Positions 1 through 6,344 of a stretch of DNA of 6,344 bases are shown here, piece after piece (the stretch's first letter is position 1; each line of letters begins with the position of its first letter). The notes beneath the pieces are model-generated. The model made no database searches and had not been told where the DNA came from. It saw nothing but the letters and a program-made list of their open reading frames with translations. The stretch spans positions 1 through 6,344 of the forward strand of contig JAJFLS010000580.1 of NCBI GenBank assembly GCA_021772595.1, read 5' to 3'. Source of the stretch: Opitutales bacterium (GTDB lineage Bacteria > Verrucomicrobiota > Verrucomicrobiia > Opitutales > Opitutaceae). The translations under genes were made by a program, and so were the position numbers.

Positions 1-75
1 GTAGGAAGAGCTCAAGCTTCTTCTGCGGACTTCGCAAGCGAACCCCCTACTGATTTTCGATTTATTGGAAAGTCT
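1..75 (+). other. left-edge stretch before the phosphodiesterase start
   Basis: Two readings compete here. Frame 1 is open from base 1 into the phosphodiesterase and encodes a mostly polar stretch (VGRAQASSADFASEPPTDFR) followed by FIGK before the hydrophobic signal segment, so that gene may begin left of the window. Alternatively, frame 3 ends at a TGA at 51-53 after 16 visible codons and could be the tail of an upstream operon gene, which would leave a 22-base gap to the TTG at 76. Frame 2 has a stop at 2-4. A GGAAAG at 67-72 could serve as a ribosome binding site, but it lies only three bases from the TTG. No convincing promoter was seen. Confidence 0.4.
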
Positions 76-1569
76 TTGAGTCTATTCTATTTGCTTTTGG
101 CAGTGGCATGGATGCTTGCCTGGAATTCATACGCCGACGAAAAATCCGGGAACACCGCTTTGGTGATCGTCCTTGACGGTTTGCGCCCGGACTACGTCAC
201 TCCGGAGTTGATGCCGCATCTTTACGGTCTCGGGGAGAAAGGAATTGTCTACGAGAATCATCATGCCGTTTTCCCTACGGTTACTCGGGTCAATTCTCCT
301 TCGATCTCCACCGGGAGCTACCCGGCAAGCCATGGATTGATGGGAAACTCAGTCTATTATCCAGAAATAAGCGACGAGGACTTATCTACATCTTCGGCTG
401 AAAATCTTAAGAACATCGAAAAGGCGACTGGAGGAAATCTCCTCACGATCTCTTCCGCCGGTGAAGTGTTTGAAAAGGCGGGAAAGAAAGTATTGGCGGT
501 CAGTTCGGGAAGTGGCGGATCGGCCCTTCTTTTGAACCACAAGGGTTTGGGTGGTGGCGTTATAGCCGTTGAAGTCATCCATCCTCCAACGATGAAAGAG
601 CATGTATTGGAAATTCTAGGACCGATACCGGAAGACGACAGACCAAGCATTCCAAGAAATAGTTGGGTAGTGAATGCCTATCTCGAAATCGGATTAAAGG
701 AAGTGAATCCTGACCTGACTTTGATGTGGCTGACGGATCCGGATCATACAGCGCATGACTTCGGAATCGGAGGTCCCGAAACGGTTCGGTCCTTGAATGA
801 AGTAGATCTTCTGATCGGCAAGATTCTTAAACGGCACCGGGAACTAGGCATGGAAAACCGGGTAAACATTTTTGTCACATCCGATCACGGATTTTCCACA
901 CGAGAAGGAAAGGCCGACCTTGGCGACCTTTTGGATAAAAACCAGTTGGAAGAAAATCTAGTTGAAGTGGATGGACGGTCGATTTACTTGAAGCCGTACA
1001 ACGAAAAACGGCTTCGTTCGATTGTGAGCATGCTGCAAAGAGAACCCACCGTTGGCGCTGTTTTCACCCGTGGGTCCAAAGAAAAGGCGCTTCATGGTTT
1101 TGTACCCGGAACCTTTTCGTTTCACACTATCCATTGGAATCATGAACGAGCGGCCGACATCCTGGTTTCACCAAATTGGAATGCGGATGCGAATGAATAC
1201 GGTTACCATGGACATACTGCTTGGGGCAGCGTCGCCGGTCATGGATCCTCGAGTCCTTTCGATATCCACAATACTCTGATCATGTCCGGTCCCGATATCA
1301 AGCGGAGCCAAAAAATTAAGGTTCCATCGGCCAACGTGGATGTCCTTCCCACGGTCTGTTTTCTCCAAGGTATAGAACTGCCAGGTGAAAGGGGAAATCG
1401 TGTCTTGCATGAAGCTCTAGTCAACGGACCCGATCCAGCAGCGATTGAGGTCGAAACGCGTATCCATATAGCTGAAGCAAAAGGATACCGTCTCGAGCTG
1501 AGCGAATCCGTTGTCGAAGGGAAACGGTATTTCAATTTCACCCGCAAAACCAGTGGAAAGACAAAATAG
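76..1569 (+). CDS. exported type I phosphodiesterase / nucleotide pyrophosphatase (alkaline phosphatase superfamily)
   Basis: Predicted two-metal (normally zinc) phosphodiesterase or pyrophosphatase of the NPP type. The family's metal and nucleophile residues are all visible, numbered from the TTG: D34 in VIVLDGLRPD, nucleophile T70 in FPTVTRVN, N91 in SHGLMGN, D223 and H227 in DPDHTAHDFG, D270-H271 in TSDHG, and H389 in GHGSSSP. Length, 497 residues, fits the family. Residues 3-16 form a hydrophobic signal segment with a likely signal peptidase I site after SYA (residue 20), so the enzyme should work in the periplasm or outside. The TTG start is uncertain: it gives a signal peptide with no positive n-region charge, and the frame is open to the window edge with an Arg and a Lys just upstream. 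The stop is 27 bases before the symporter, suggesting one operon. The family also splits phosphonates, phospholipid head groups and sugar phosphodiesters, so the substrate cannot be read from sequence. The GHGS motif and NPP-type Thr argue against a sulfatase. Confidence 0.9.
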   Translation: MSLFYLLLAVAWMLAWNSYADEKSGNTALVIVLDGLRPDYVTPELMPHLYGLGEKGIVYENHHAVFPTVTRVNSPSISTGSYPASHGLMGNSVYYPEISDEDLSTSSAENLKNIEKATGGNLLTISSAGEVFEKAGKKVLAVSSGSGGSALLLNHKGLGGGVIAVEVIHPPTMKEHVLEILGPIPEDDRPSIPRNSWVVNAYLEIGLKEVNPDLTLMWLTDPDHTAHDFGIGGPETVRSLNEVDLLIGKILKRHRELGMENRVNIFVTSDHGFSTREGKADLGDLLDKNQLEENLVEVDGRSIYLKPYNEKRLRSIVSMLQREPTVGAVFTRGSKEKALHGFVPGTFSFHTIHWNHERAADILVSPNWNADANEYGYHGHTAWGSVAGHGSSSPFDIHNTLIMSGPDIKRSQKIKVPSANVDVLPTVCFLQGIELPGERGNRVLHEALVNGPDPAAIEVETRIHIAEAKGYRLELSESVVEGKRYFNFTRKTSGKTK

Positions 1570-1584
1570 CAGGTCGGTCTCCGT

Positions 1585-1588
1585 GGAG
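1585..1588 (+). promoter_or_regulatory. ribosome binding site of the symporter
   Basis: GGAG lies eight bases before a GTG codon at 1597. It supports the GTG as the symporter start, because the residues that follow lead straight into the first membrane segment. Confidence 0.6.
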
Positions 1589-1596
1589 TTAGCAGC

Positions 1597-3168
1597 GTGA
1601 AACTTTCTTTGCTCGATCTCTTTATTGTCGCCGTCTATCTGATCGGTATCACGGCGATCGGGCTCTATGTATCCCGCGGGATGCGGACCACTCGCCAGTT
1701 TTTCACCGCCAATCGCACCATCCCCACTTGGGCGGTCACTTTCACACTAATGGCCACGATCGTCGGTAGCGGCACGTTCGTTGGTCATCCGGGCACGGCC
1801 TATTCGTTGGGGATGATTCTACTTCTCCCTCATCTACTACTTCCAGTCGTGCTGATTTTCGTGTCGATTTGGATCGTCCCGTTTTACCGGAGAGTGGTTC
1901 AGATGAGCGCCTACGAATATATCGCGAGGCGCTTCGGAGTTGTCAGTCGAGTCTACTCCAGTTTTGGATTTCTGGCAGATCGCACTTTGGATCTGGCGGT
2001 GACTCTAGTGACCACGGGAATCGCTCTCTATGTTTTCACCGGTTGGCAACCCCAATATGTCATTTTAGGAGTTGGGATCTTCACGCTTTTCTATACCATG
2101 ATCGGAGGTATAACTGCGGTCGCTTGGACTAATGTGGTCCAAGGAATCGTCCTTTCCGTCGGAGCATTACTCATTCTTGGTCGCGTATTGTTCGCTCCCG
2201 AAATTGGTGATCCGATCGGAATCATCACAACCTCTTGGGAAGCGGGCAGATATTCTCTCGGTTCATGGGAGTTTTCATGGAGCAGCCTATATGATCGAGA
2301 CACACCCACTTTATGGATATTCTTTGGCGTGTATACCATCCAGTGGAGCCGACGCTATATCACCGACCAACACATTGTGCAAAGTTATCTGATCGCCAAG
2401 ACGGACCGTGCGGCCAGTCGTGGAGCCTTTCTCGGCGCTTTCGCCTGCTTGCCAATCTTTTTCATATTCATGTTCATTGGAGGGAGCCTCTACGGATTTT
2501 TCGCAATGCAAGGTAGCGATGTCAGCTCGATCAAGCCCGACGAGATAATGCCGTATTTTCTGTCCAACTACATACCTAGTGGCGCGCTCGGACTGATCCT
2601 CGCCGCTATTCTGGCGGCCGCGATGTCTTCGGTGAGCGCCGACCTTAACAGCATAGCCACGGTTCTGACTACCGACTATTTCTCCAAATTACGTCCGAAA
2701 TCTTCTGAAAAGGCGCGGTTGATTTTCGGACGAGCGATGGTGCTTGCGGGAGGCCTGCTAGCCACGCTGGTCGCCATGCTGCTGATCCCTTCTGAAGGAT
2801 CCACTCCGGTTAATCTCCGAGCCATCATCATTGCCACGATCATATCCGGCGGTTCGCTGGGATTGTTCTGTCTGGGCTTTTTCACCAAACGAGCTACTCG
2901 GGAAGGAGCCTGCGCCGGAATTGCTGCCTGCCTGATTTTCTCGGCGTGGGCTCTACTGTCGCAGGCCGATGGTCAGGGACTGCGCTTGGTTGATTTCGGA
3001 TTCAATTGGGAAATGAACACGATCCTGATCGGTGTATTTGGGCACCTCGTTCTTTTTGGAGTGGGGTACGGCGCGAGCCTCGTTTTACGCGGCTACAGGC
3101 CGCCTGACATCGAGGATCTTACCATCTGGAGCCACAAACTCCACAGCGGAAAGGAGGCTGCCTCATGA
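1597..3168 (+). CDS. sodium:solute symporter (SSS family) with about 13 membrane segments
   Basis: Inner-membrane secondary transporter, expected to couple uptake of an organic solute to sodium entry. The 523 residues contain about 13 hydrophobic segments, beginning at residues 5-25. Family marks are visible: SAYEYIARRFG at 104-114 after the third segment, the GGITAVAWTNVVQ loop at 170-182, and AAMSSVSADLNS beginning at 341. S344-S345 in that last motif correspond to the paired serines of the vSGLT sodium-2 site. Position 179 is Asn where studied members (SGLT1, vSGLT, PutP) carry a conserved Asp, which may alter cation coupling. The GTG start is supported by GGAG eight bases upstream. The stop overlaps the ATG of the following mini-ORF (ATGA at 3165-3168). 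The substrate is unknown. Given its neighbours, a sugar acid, unsaturated uronate, amino sugar or amidated derivative is plausible. The family call is secure; the ligand is inference. Confidence 0.92.
   Translation: MKLSLLDLFIVAVYLIGITAIGLYVSRGMRTTRQFFTANRTIPTWAVTFTLMATIVGSGTFVGHPGTAYSLGMILLLPHLLLPVVLIFVSIWIVPFYRRVVQMSAYEYIARRFGVVSRVYSSFGFLADRTLDLAVTLVTTGIALYVFTGWQPQYVILGVGIFTLFYTMIGGITAVAWTNVVQGIVLSVGALLILGRVLFAPEIGDPIGIITTSWEAGRYSLGSWEFSWSSLYDRDTPTLWIFFGVYTIQWSRRYITDQHIVQSYLIAKTDRAASRGAFLGAFACLPIFFIFMFIGGSLYGFFAMQGSDVSSIKPDEIMPYFLSNYIPSGALGLILAAILAAAMSSVSADLNSIATVLTTDYFSKLRPKSSEKARLIFGRAMVLAGGLLATLVAMLLIPSEGSTPVNLRAIIIATIISGGSLGLFCLGFFTKRATREGACAGIAACLIFSAWALLSQADGQGLRLVDFGFNWEMNTILIGVFGHLVLFGVGYGASLVLRGYRPPDIEDLTIWSHKLHSGKEAAS
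3151..3157 (+). promoter_or_regulatory. strong Shine-Dalgarno sequence inside the symporter 3' end
   Basis: AAGGAGG is the strongest ribosome binding sequence placed before a start codon in this window. It sits seven bases before the ATG at 3165, the ideal distance. That ATG opens the 13-codon mini-ORF, not the hydrolase. The hydrolase ATG at 3203 has no recognisable Shine-Dalgarno of its own and lies 45 bases beyond this site. Confidence 0.75.
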
Positions 3169-3206
3169 TCGGATATTTCCATTTCCTCAACCGAACAGTC
3201 GAATGA
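3165..3206 (+). CDS. 13-codon mini-ORF bridging symporter and hydrolase (putative coupling leader)
   Basis: The ATG at 3165 reads MIGYFHFLNRTVE and stops at TGA 3204-3206. Its start overlaps the symporter stop as ATGA, and its stop overlaps the hydrolase start as ATGA at 3203-3206. It is preceded at seven bases by a near-perfect Shine-Dalgarno sequence. The arrangement suggests that ribosomes finishing the mini-ORF re-initiate on the hydrolase, which lacks its own binding site. I recognise no peptide family, and a function for the peptide itself is not implied. The alternatives are a chance ORF, or a relic of an older hydrolase start displaced by a frameshift. Confidence 0.45.
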   Translation: MIGYFHFLNRTVE

Positions 3207-4063
3207 AAAAGTTCAATATAGCCACGGTTCAAATGAACGCGTTAAAGGATGACCTTCAGCATAATCTGGACGTCCATCTTAAGTATATTGCAGAAGCTGC
3301 GAAAGCCGACTGCGCGTTGGTCGTTTTCCCGGAACTCTCGGTAACGGCTCACTATGGCGATCCGTCCGTAACGAAATTCGCGCAAGCTACTGCTGATGGC
3401 CCTGTACGCAAGCTCATGGCTGAACAAGCGAAGAAACATGATATTGTGATCGGCTACGGTTTTTGCGAGAGCGCTCGCGGAACGTTCTATAATAACCATT
3501 CATTGATGGGGCCAAAGGGATTGATCGGATCGCAGCGCAAAGTGCATGCATCCTTAGACGAGTATCTCGTATTCCGCATGGGGCAGGGCTTCGAAGTGTT
3601 TGATCTGGGCTTTTGCCGTGTCTCCACGTTGATCTGTTTTGATACAATGTTTTCCGAAAGTTGGCGCGTGGCTGCCTTAAAAGGCGCGCAGATGATTCTC
3701 GCCCCTCACGCCGGCCGAAAAGGAGGTCATGGTCGTGATGTTCCTCGTGAGGATCAACTTGAAAACCTTCGCCTGCATCGCGAAGAAATGCCGGGTTCCT
3801 GGGGAACTTACTGCGCCGAGAATGGAGTCTTCTGCGCTCATTGCAATCAATGGGGCTTCAATGGCCACTCTACCCACAAAGGAGGCAACTTTATCGTTAA
3901 TCCGTACGGAAAACTCCTCGCCCAAGGAGACCTCAAGTTGGAAGACCTCATGATCACAGCTGAGATTGATCCCGAAGAATTAGAAGAAGCGCGTCTGGCG
4001 GGCAGCTTTACTTTGCGAACGAGGCGCCCGGAAATTTACGATGAGATAACCCGAAAGCTCTGA
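3203..4063 (+). CDS. carbon-nitrogen hydrolase (nitrilase superfamily amidase), cytoplasmic
   Basis: Predicted to hydrolyse a non-peptide C-N bond (amide, N-carbamoyl group or, less often, nitrile) through a covalent thioester. From the ATG at 3203 it has 286 residues, typical of the superfamily, and opens with the classic first strand MKKFNIATVQM. The triad is complete: E44 in VVFPELS, K113 in QRKVHAS and C145 in TLICFDT, with the accessory Glu at E120. The later NQWGFNGHS and NPYGKLLAQG motifs are also standard. No signal peptide is present. The reading frame continues open upstream to an ATG at 3032 inside the symporter gene, but that extension is a shadow and carries no domain. The start at 3203 overlaps the mini-ORF stop, and the TGA at 4061-4063 overlaps the next start (TGATG), implying coupled translation. 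A loop at about 171-203 rich in Gly, Arg and His separates C145's strand from the next core strand. Substrate unknown; N-carbamoyl amino acid or polyamine amidase and omega-amidase are alternatives. Confidence 0.9.
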   Translation: MKKFNIATVQMNALKDDLQHNLDVHLKYIAEAAKADCALVVFPELSVTAHYGDPSVTKFAQATADGPVRKLMAEQAKKHDIVIGYGFCESARGTFYNNHSLMGPKGLIGSQRKVHASLDEYLVFRMGQGFEVFDLGFCRVSTLICFDTMFSESWRVAALKGAQMILAPHAGRKGGHGRDVPREDQLENLRLHREEMPGSWGTYCAENGVFCAHCNQWGFNGHSTHKGGNFIVNPYGKLLAQGDLKLEDLMITAEIDPEELEEARLAGSFTLRTRRPEIYDEITRKL

Positions 4064-5214
4064 TGACTCTCACTGAAAAAAGTAAATCCACTATTCTGCG
4101 AGGAGCGCTTGTCTTGATCGCAATAACTGTAATCGGAGAGGTGTATGCGCGTTTCTTGTCATCCAAACCAGATATGTCGCCTCCGGCCTTAAAGGAGCGA
4201 GCGAAACCGATTGATCCACTTTACATGCCCTCGCTTTTTTCCCGCAATGTGTTGGCTCCGAAGGCGCATTCGGTTTACTTCTCCAGGCAAGATGCTCATC
4301 GCTTTGAACTCGAAGAAGGATTTGAGGATGTCGTGAAATGGGAGATTAACTCGCATGGATACCGAGGCCCGGAGTTTTCGTGGAAAAAACCGGATGGAAC
4401 GACGCGGATCATTATTTATGGCGGTTCATTCGTATTCGATATCAGGACTGATGGAGACAGGGATTGGCCCCGTCAGGCAGAAAAAATTCTGCGGCAACGT
4501 GGGCACTCAGTTGAAATTATCAATGCGGGCATACCAGGGCACATGTCCTTTGATTCGTTGGGGCGTTTCTTCACGGAAGGTCATCGTCTCAAACCGGACT
4601 ACGCCGTTATTTGCAACAAGTGGAACGACTTGAAATATTTCCTCTCCTCGGAACCGCTATCGCGGCAAATTTATCCCTTCGTTTTACAAACTGATCCACG
4701 ATATGAATACAGCGGGACCATTGACCGCTGGTTGTGTAATCTATCTCAACTGTATTGCCGCTTTCGGTATTGGAACTACGAGCGCAAACGTCCTCCCCCC
4801 TATGTCGACCGTCCGAATCACGATAACTTTACCAACAAGGCGACGGACGTCGCGCTCCGCCAGTATCAGTTGCATTTCGAGATGTTCATCGACGCTGCCC
4901 GGCGCCTTGGCGTGAAGCCAATCTTGATGACGCAGCCGCTCCTAATCACCCGCGATAACACGAAGGAGGAGCGAGATACTATAGAATACGAAAAGGTGCA
5001 GCTGTCTCATGAACGGTTATTCGAGGCAATGGAGCTAGCGGATGAGAGAGTCAGAAAAGTTGCCCAAGCGAGCAAAGTGCCTTTGATAGACGTATCCAAT
5101 AGTCGCGTCGCGGGGCAATTTAAATATTTTACCGACCATGTGCATTTGACCCGAGAAGGATCACTCGAATTTGCCCAGGTCTTCGCCGATGAATTGGAGA
5201 AACTATTACCATGA
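4063..5214 (+). CDS. membrane-anchored SGNH/GDSL-like hydrolase (putative carbohydrate esterase)
   Basis: A 383-residue protein with a single hydrophobic segment at about residues 11-25, preceded by Lys residues. It is probably an uncleaved N-terminal anchor with the catalytic part outside the cytoplasm. The SGNH blocks are visible: nucleophile S122 in IIIYGGSFVF, Gly in NAGIPGH (G156 or G159), N188 in NKWNDL, and the D358/H361 pair in FTDHVHLTREG. The first block has GGS rather than GDS, and the third has NKWND rather than the common GxND, as in divergent branches of this family. Such enzymes commonly remove O-acetyl or other acyl groups from glycans. The start overlaps the hydrolase stop by one base (TGATG), no independent ribosome binding site is evident, and the stop overlaps the next start (ATGA at 5211-5214). 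Esterase activity fits a role unmasking a glycan for the neighbouring lyase. A transferase or non-catalytic role cannot be excluded. Confidence 0.82.
   Translation: MTLTEKSKSTILRGALVLIAITVIGEVYARFLSSKPDMSPPALKERAKPIDPLYMPSLFSRNVLAPKAHSVYFSRQDAHRFELEEGFEDVVKWEINSHGYRGPEFSWKKPDGTTRIIIYGGSFVFDIRTDGDRDWPRQAEKILRQRGHSVEIINAGIPGHMSFDSLGRFFTEGHRLKPDYAVICNKWNDLKYFLSSEPLSRQIYPFVLQTDPRYEYSGTIDRWLCNLSQLYCRFRYWNYERKRPPPYVDRPNHDNFTNKATDVALRQYQLHFEMFIDAARRLGVKPILMTQPLLITRDNTKEERDTIEYEKVQLSHERLFEAMELADERVRKVAQASKVPLIDVSNSRVAGQFKYFTDHVHLTREGSLEFAQVFADELEKLLP
5196..5199 (+). promoter_or_regulatory. probable ribosome binding site of the heparinase-like lipoprotein
   Basis: GGAG lies within the SGNH hydrolase gene, 11 bases before the ATG at 5211. 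The spacing is slightly long, so translation may rely partly on coupling through the ATGA overlap. It supports 5211 as the start, which is immediately followed by a lipoprotein signal peptide. Confidence 0.45.
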
Positions 5215-6344
5215 AGTACTTTATTAAATTACTAATTTTGAGCGCTATAGTCGTTGGAGTAATATCGTGCGAAAAACGACGCGAACCCGTTACTAAAGGG
5301 GGAGGCGTTCAACCTCATTTGGAATTGCATTACCCGGATGGATACGCCCCGATGGACAAAAGCGCTGCCGCGGCTACGCTAACTTTCCCCGACAACTTCA
5401 CCGGCGAAGACCTGACCGCGATGTTGCGCGCGGAACATCCGCGACTCTACGCTACCAGCCAGGACTGGCAGCGAGTCCGACAGCAAATCCCGACAAACCC
5501 GTATCTAAAAGCAACGAAGGATATAGTAGTAAAGGGAGCTGAAGTTATTCTTCTCAAACCGGTCCAGGAACGGATCATGACCGGACGTCGCATGCTTTTT
5601 GTGTCCCGTGAAGTGCTAGTCCGAGTTCTTACACTGGCAACCGCCTATCGTATAACCGATGATTCTCGTTATTTTGAAAGAGCAAGAATAGAGCTGCTCT
5701 CTGCGGCTGGATTTTCAGACTGGAATCCCTCTCATTTTCTGGACGTTGCGGAAATGACCATGGCGTTGGCAATAGGCTACGATTGGCTCTATCACGACCT
5801 TTCAAGCACCGATCGAATCACCATAAGAGATGCGATTCGAGAAAAAGGACTTACTCCGGGAACTGGCCCAGCTGAGGCTGAAACCATTACGTATTGGAAA
5901 CTCAAGGACAACAATTGGGTGCAGGTTTGTTTTGGAGGCATGGTTGCTGGAGCTCTGGCTATTGCTGAGGATGAACCGGACATTGCGGCCACTTTTCTGC
6001 GCGAGACATTTTTCCATATTCATCAGTCTTTAGACGCTTATGCGCCAGAAGGCGCATTTCCAGAAGGTCCAGGATATTGGACCTATGCCACCCACTACAG
6101 CGTCATGCTTATAGCCATGCTGCAATCATCTTTGGGAACTGCTTGGGACCTCGACAATTATCCTGGATTTCAGGCCAGTGGACTTTACATGAACCTGATC
6201 GTTGGACCCACGAATAAAACATTCAATTACTCGGATGGAGATGATCAGGTAGAATTGAATCCAGCACTTCATTGGCTCGCCGCCCGAACAGGAAATGCAT
6301 CCCTCGATGTCCGGGAACGGCGCCAGCTGATTTCCAATACCGCG
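5211..6344 (+). CDS. heparinase II/III-family lipoprotein (putative polysaccharide lyase), 3' truncated by window
   Basis: First 378 codons of a larger gene, open through the last base. Residues 1-19 are a lipoprotein signal peptide with two Lys, a hydrophobic core and the lipobox VISC; C20 would be lipidated. A linker leads to HPRLYATSQDWQRVRQQI at about 76-93, an opening motif of heparinase II/III-like proteins. An alpha-helical toroid follows, with FLDVAEMTMALAIGYDWLY (176-194), DNNWVQVCFGGMVAGALAIA (from 233) and PEGAFPEGPGYWTYATHY (279-296). The Y289, W290, Y292 and H295 cluster is in the region where family lyases place catalytic Tyr and His. The C-terminal beta-sandwich lies outside the window. 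Family members cleave uronic-acid polysaccharides (heparin/heparan, alginate oligomers and others) by beta-elimination. The exact substrate cannot be assigned, and many relatives are uncharacterised. The start overlaps the SGNH hydrolase stop by four bases, suggesting co-translation. Confidence 0.85.
   Translation, partial: MKYFIKLLILSAIVVGVISCEKRREPVTKGGGVQPHLELHYPDGYAPMDKSAAAATLTFPDNFTGEDLTAMLRAEHPRLYATSQDWQRVRQQIPTNPYLKATKDIVVKGAEVILLKPVQERIMTGRRMLFVSREVLVRVLTLATAYRITDDSRYFERARIELLSAAGFSDWNPSHFLDVAEMTMALAIGYDWLYHDLSSTDRITIRDAIREKGLTPGTGPAEAETITYWKLKDNNWVQVCFGGMVAGALAIAEDEPDIAATFLRETFFHIHQSLDAYAPEGAFPEGPGYWTYATHYSVMLIAMLQSSLGTAWDLDNYPGFQASGLYMNLIVGPTNKTFNYSDGDDQVELNPALHWLAARTGNASLDVRERRQLISNTA

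Noticed and set aside
31..42. Small inverted repeat TTCGCAAGCGAA as a terminator or operator
   Set aside because: The arms are five bases with a two-base loop and no adjacent T-run, so it is too weak for a terminator and not distinctive as an operator.
1239..1547. Minus-strand ORF of 102 residues opposite the phosphodiesterase
   Set aside because: It is a shadow of a well supported gene on the other strand, with no motif, no signal and no ribosome binding site that I can see.
76..1569. Sulfatase identity for the first gene
   Set aside because: There is no C/S-x-P-S-R formylglycine motif; the nucleophile region FPTVTRVN and the DPDHTAH, SDHG and GHGS motifs fit the phosphodiesterase/NPP branch.
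3032..3202. A 57-codon N-terminal extension of the carbon-nitrogen hydrolase
   Set aside because: It runs antiparallel to no known domain, lies wholly over symporter coding sequence and leader, and the canonical first strand of the family begins exactly at the ATG at 3203.
3721..3953. Internal AGGAGG followed by ATG codons and a 74-residue ORF in another frame
   Set aside because: The AGGAGG arises from Lys-Gly-Gly type codons in the hydrolase. The spacing to the two ATGs is 2 and 11 bases, and the translated product shows no domain; it lies inside a gene with a complete catalytic triad.
5792..6033. Short ORFs on both strands over the right-hand gene
   Set aside because: They overlap the continuous heparinase-family frame from 5211 to the window end, which has a lipoprotein signal and family motifs. 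The short ORFs have none.
1..6344. CRISPR array, tRNA, rRNA, insertion sequence or prophage signals
   Set aside because: No regularly spaced repeats, transposase-like ORF or recognisable RNA gene was seen; nearly all bases belong to the five genes.

Overview
The window is a single tightly packed plus-strand gene block with no gap longer than the 75 bases at the left edge. It holds four complete or near-complete genes, one gene cut by the right edge and a 13-codon leader-type ORF. GC content is moderate, and TTG/GTG starts appear alongside ATG. A type I phosphodiesterase, a solute:sodium symporter, a nitrilase-superfamily hydrolase, an SGNH hydrolase and a heparinase II/III-like lipoprotein together recall the carbohydrate-degradation loci of the Planctomycetota-Verrucomicrobiota group. 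I lean to Verrucomicrobiota or a near relative. This is inferred from gene content only, since no rRNA or marker gene is present.

Layout: 76-1569 is an exported nucleotide pyrophosphatase/phosphodiesterase-family enzyme whose true start may lie left of the edge. 1597-3168 is a symporter of about 13 membrane segments. 3165-3206 is a mini-ORF under the best Shine-Dalgarno sequence of the window. 3203-4063 is a cytoplasmic carbon-nitrogen hydrolase. 4063-5214 is a membrane-anchored SGNH hydrolase. 5211-6344 is the first 378 codons of a heparinase II/III-like lipoprotein, and the window ends inside it.

From the symporter onward, each stop codon overlaps the next start (ATGA at 3165, ATGA at 3203, TGATG at 4061, ATGA at 5211). 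The block therefore reads as one transcript with chained translational coupling. No internal promoter or terminator was recognised.

Inferred joint role: the lipoprotein lyase and the anchored SGNH esterase would act outside the cytoplasm on a substituted, probably uronic-acid-containing glycan. The phosphodiesterase would remove a phosphodiester-linked group, the symporter would import the released product, and the nitrilase-family enzyme would open an amide or similar C-N bond inside. The families are well supported; the shared substrate is a hypothesis. Points worth a second look are the mini-ORF relay before the amidase, an Asn in place of a conserved Asp in the symporter, and this unusual set of bond-breaking activities in one operon.
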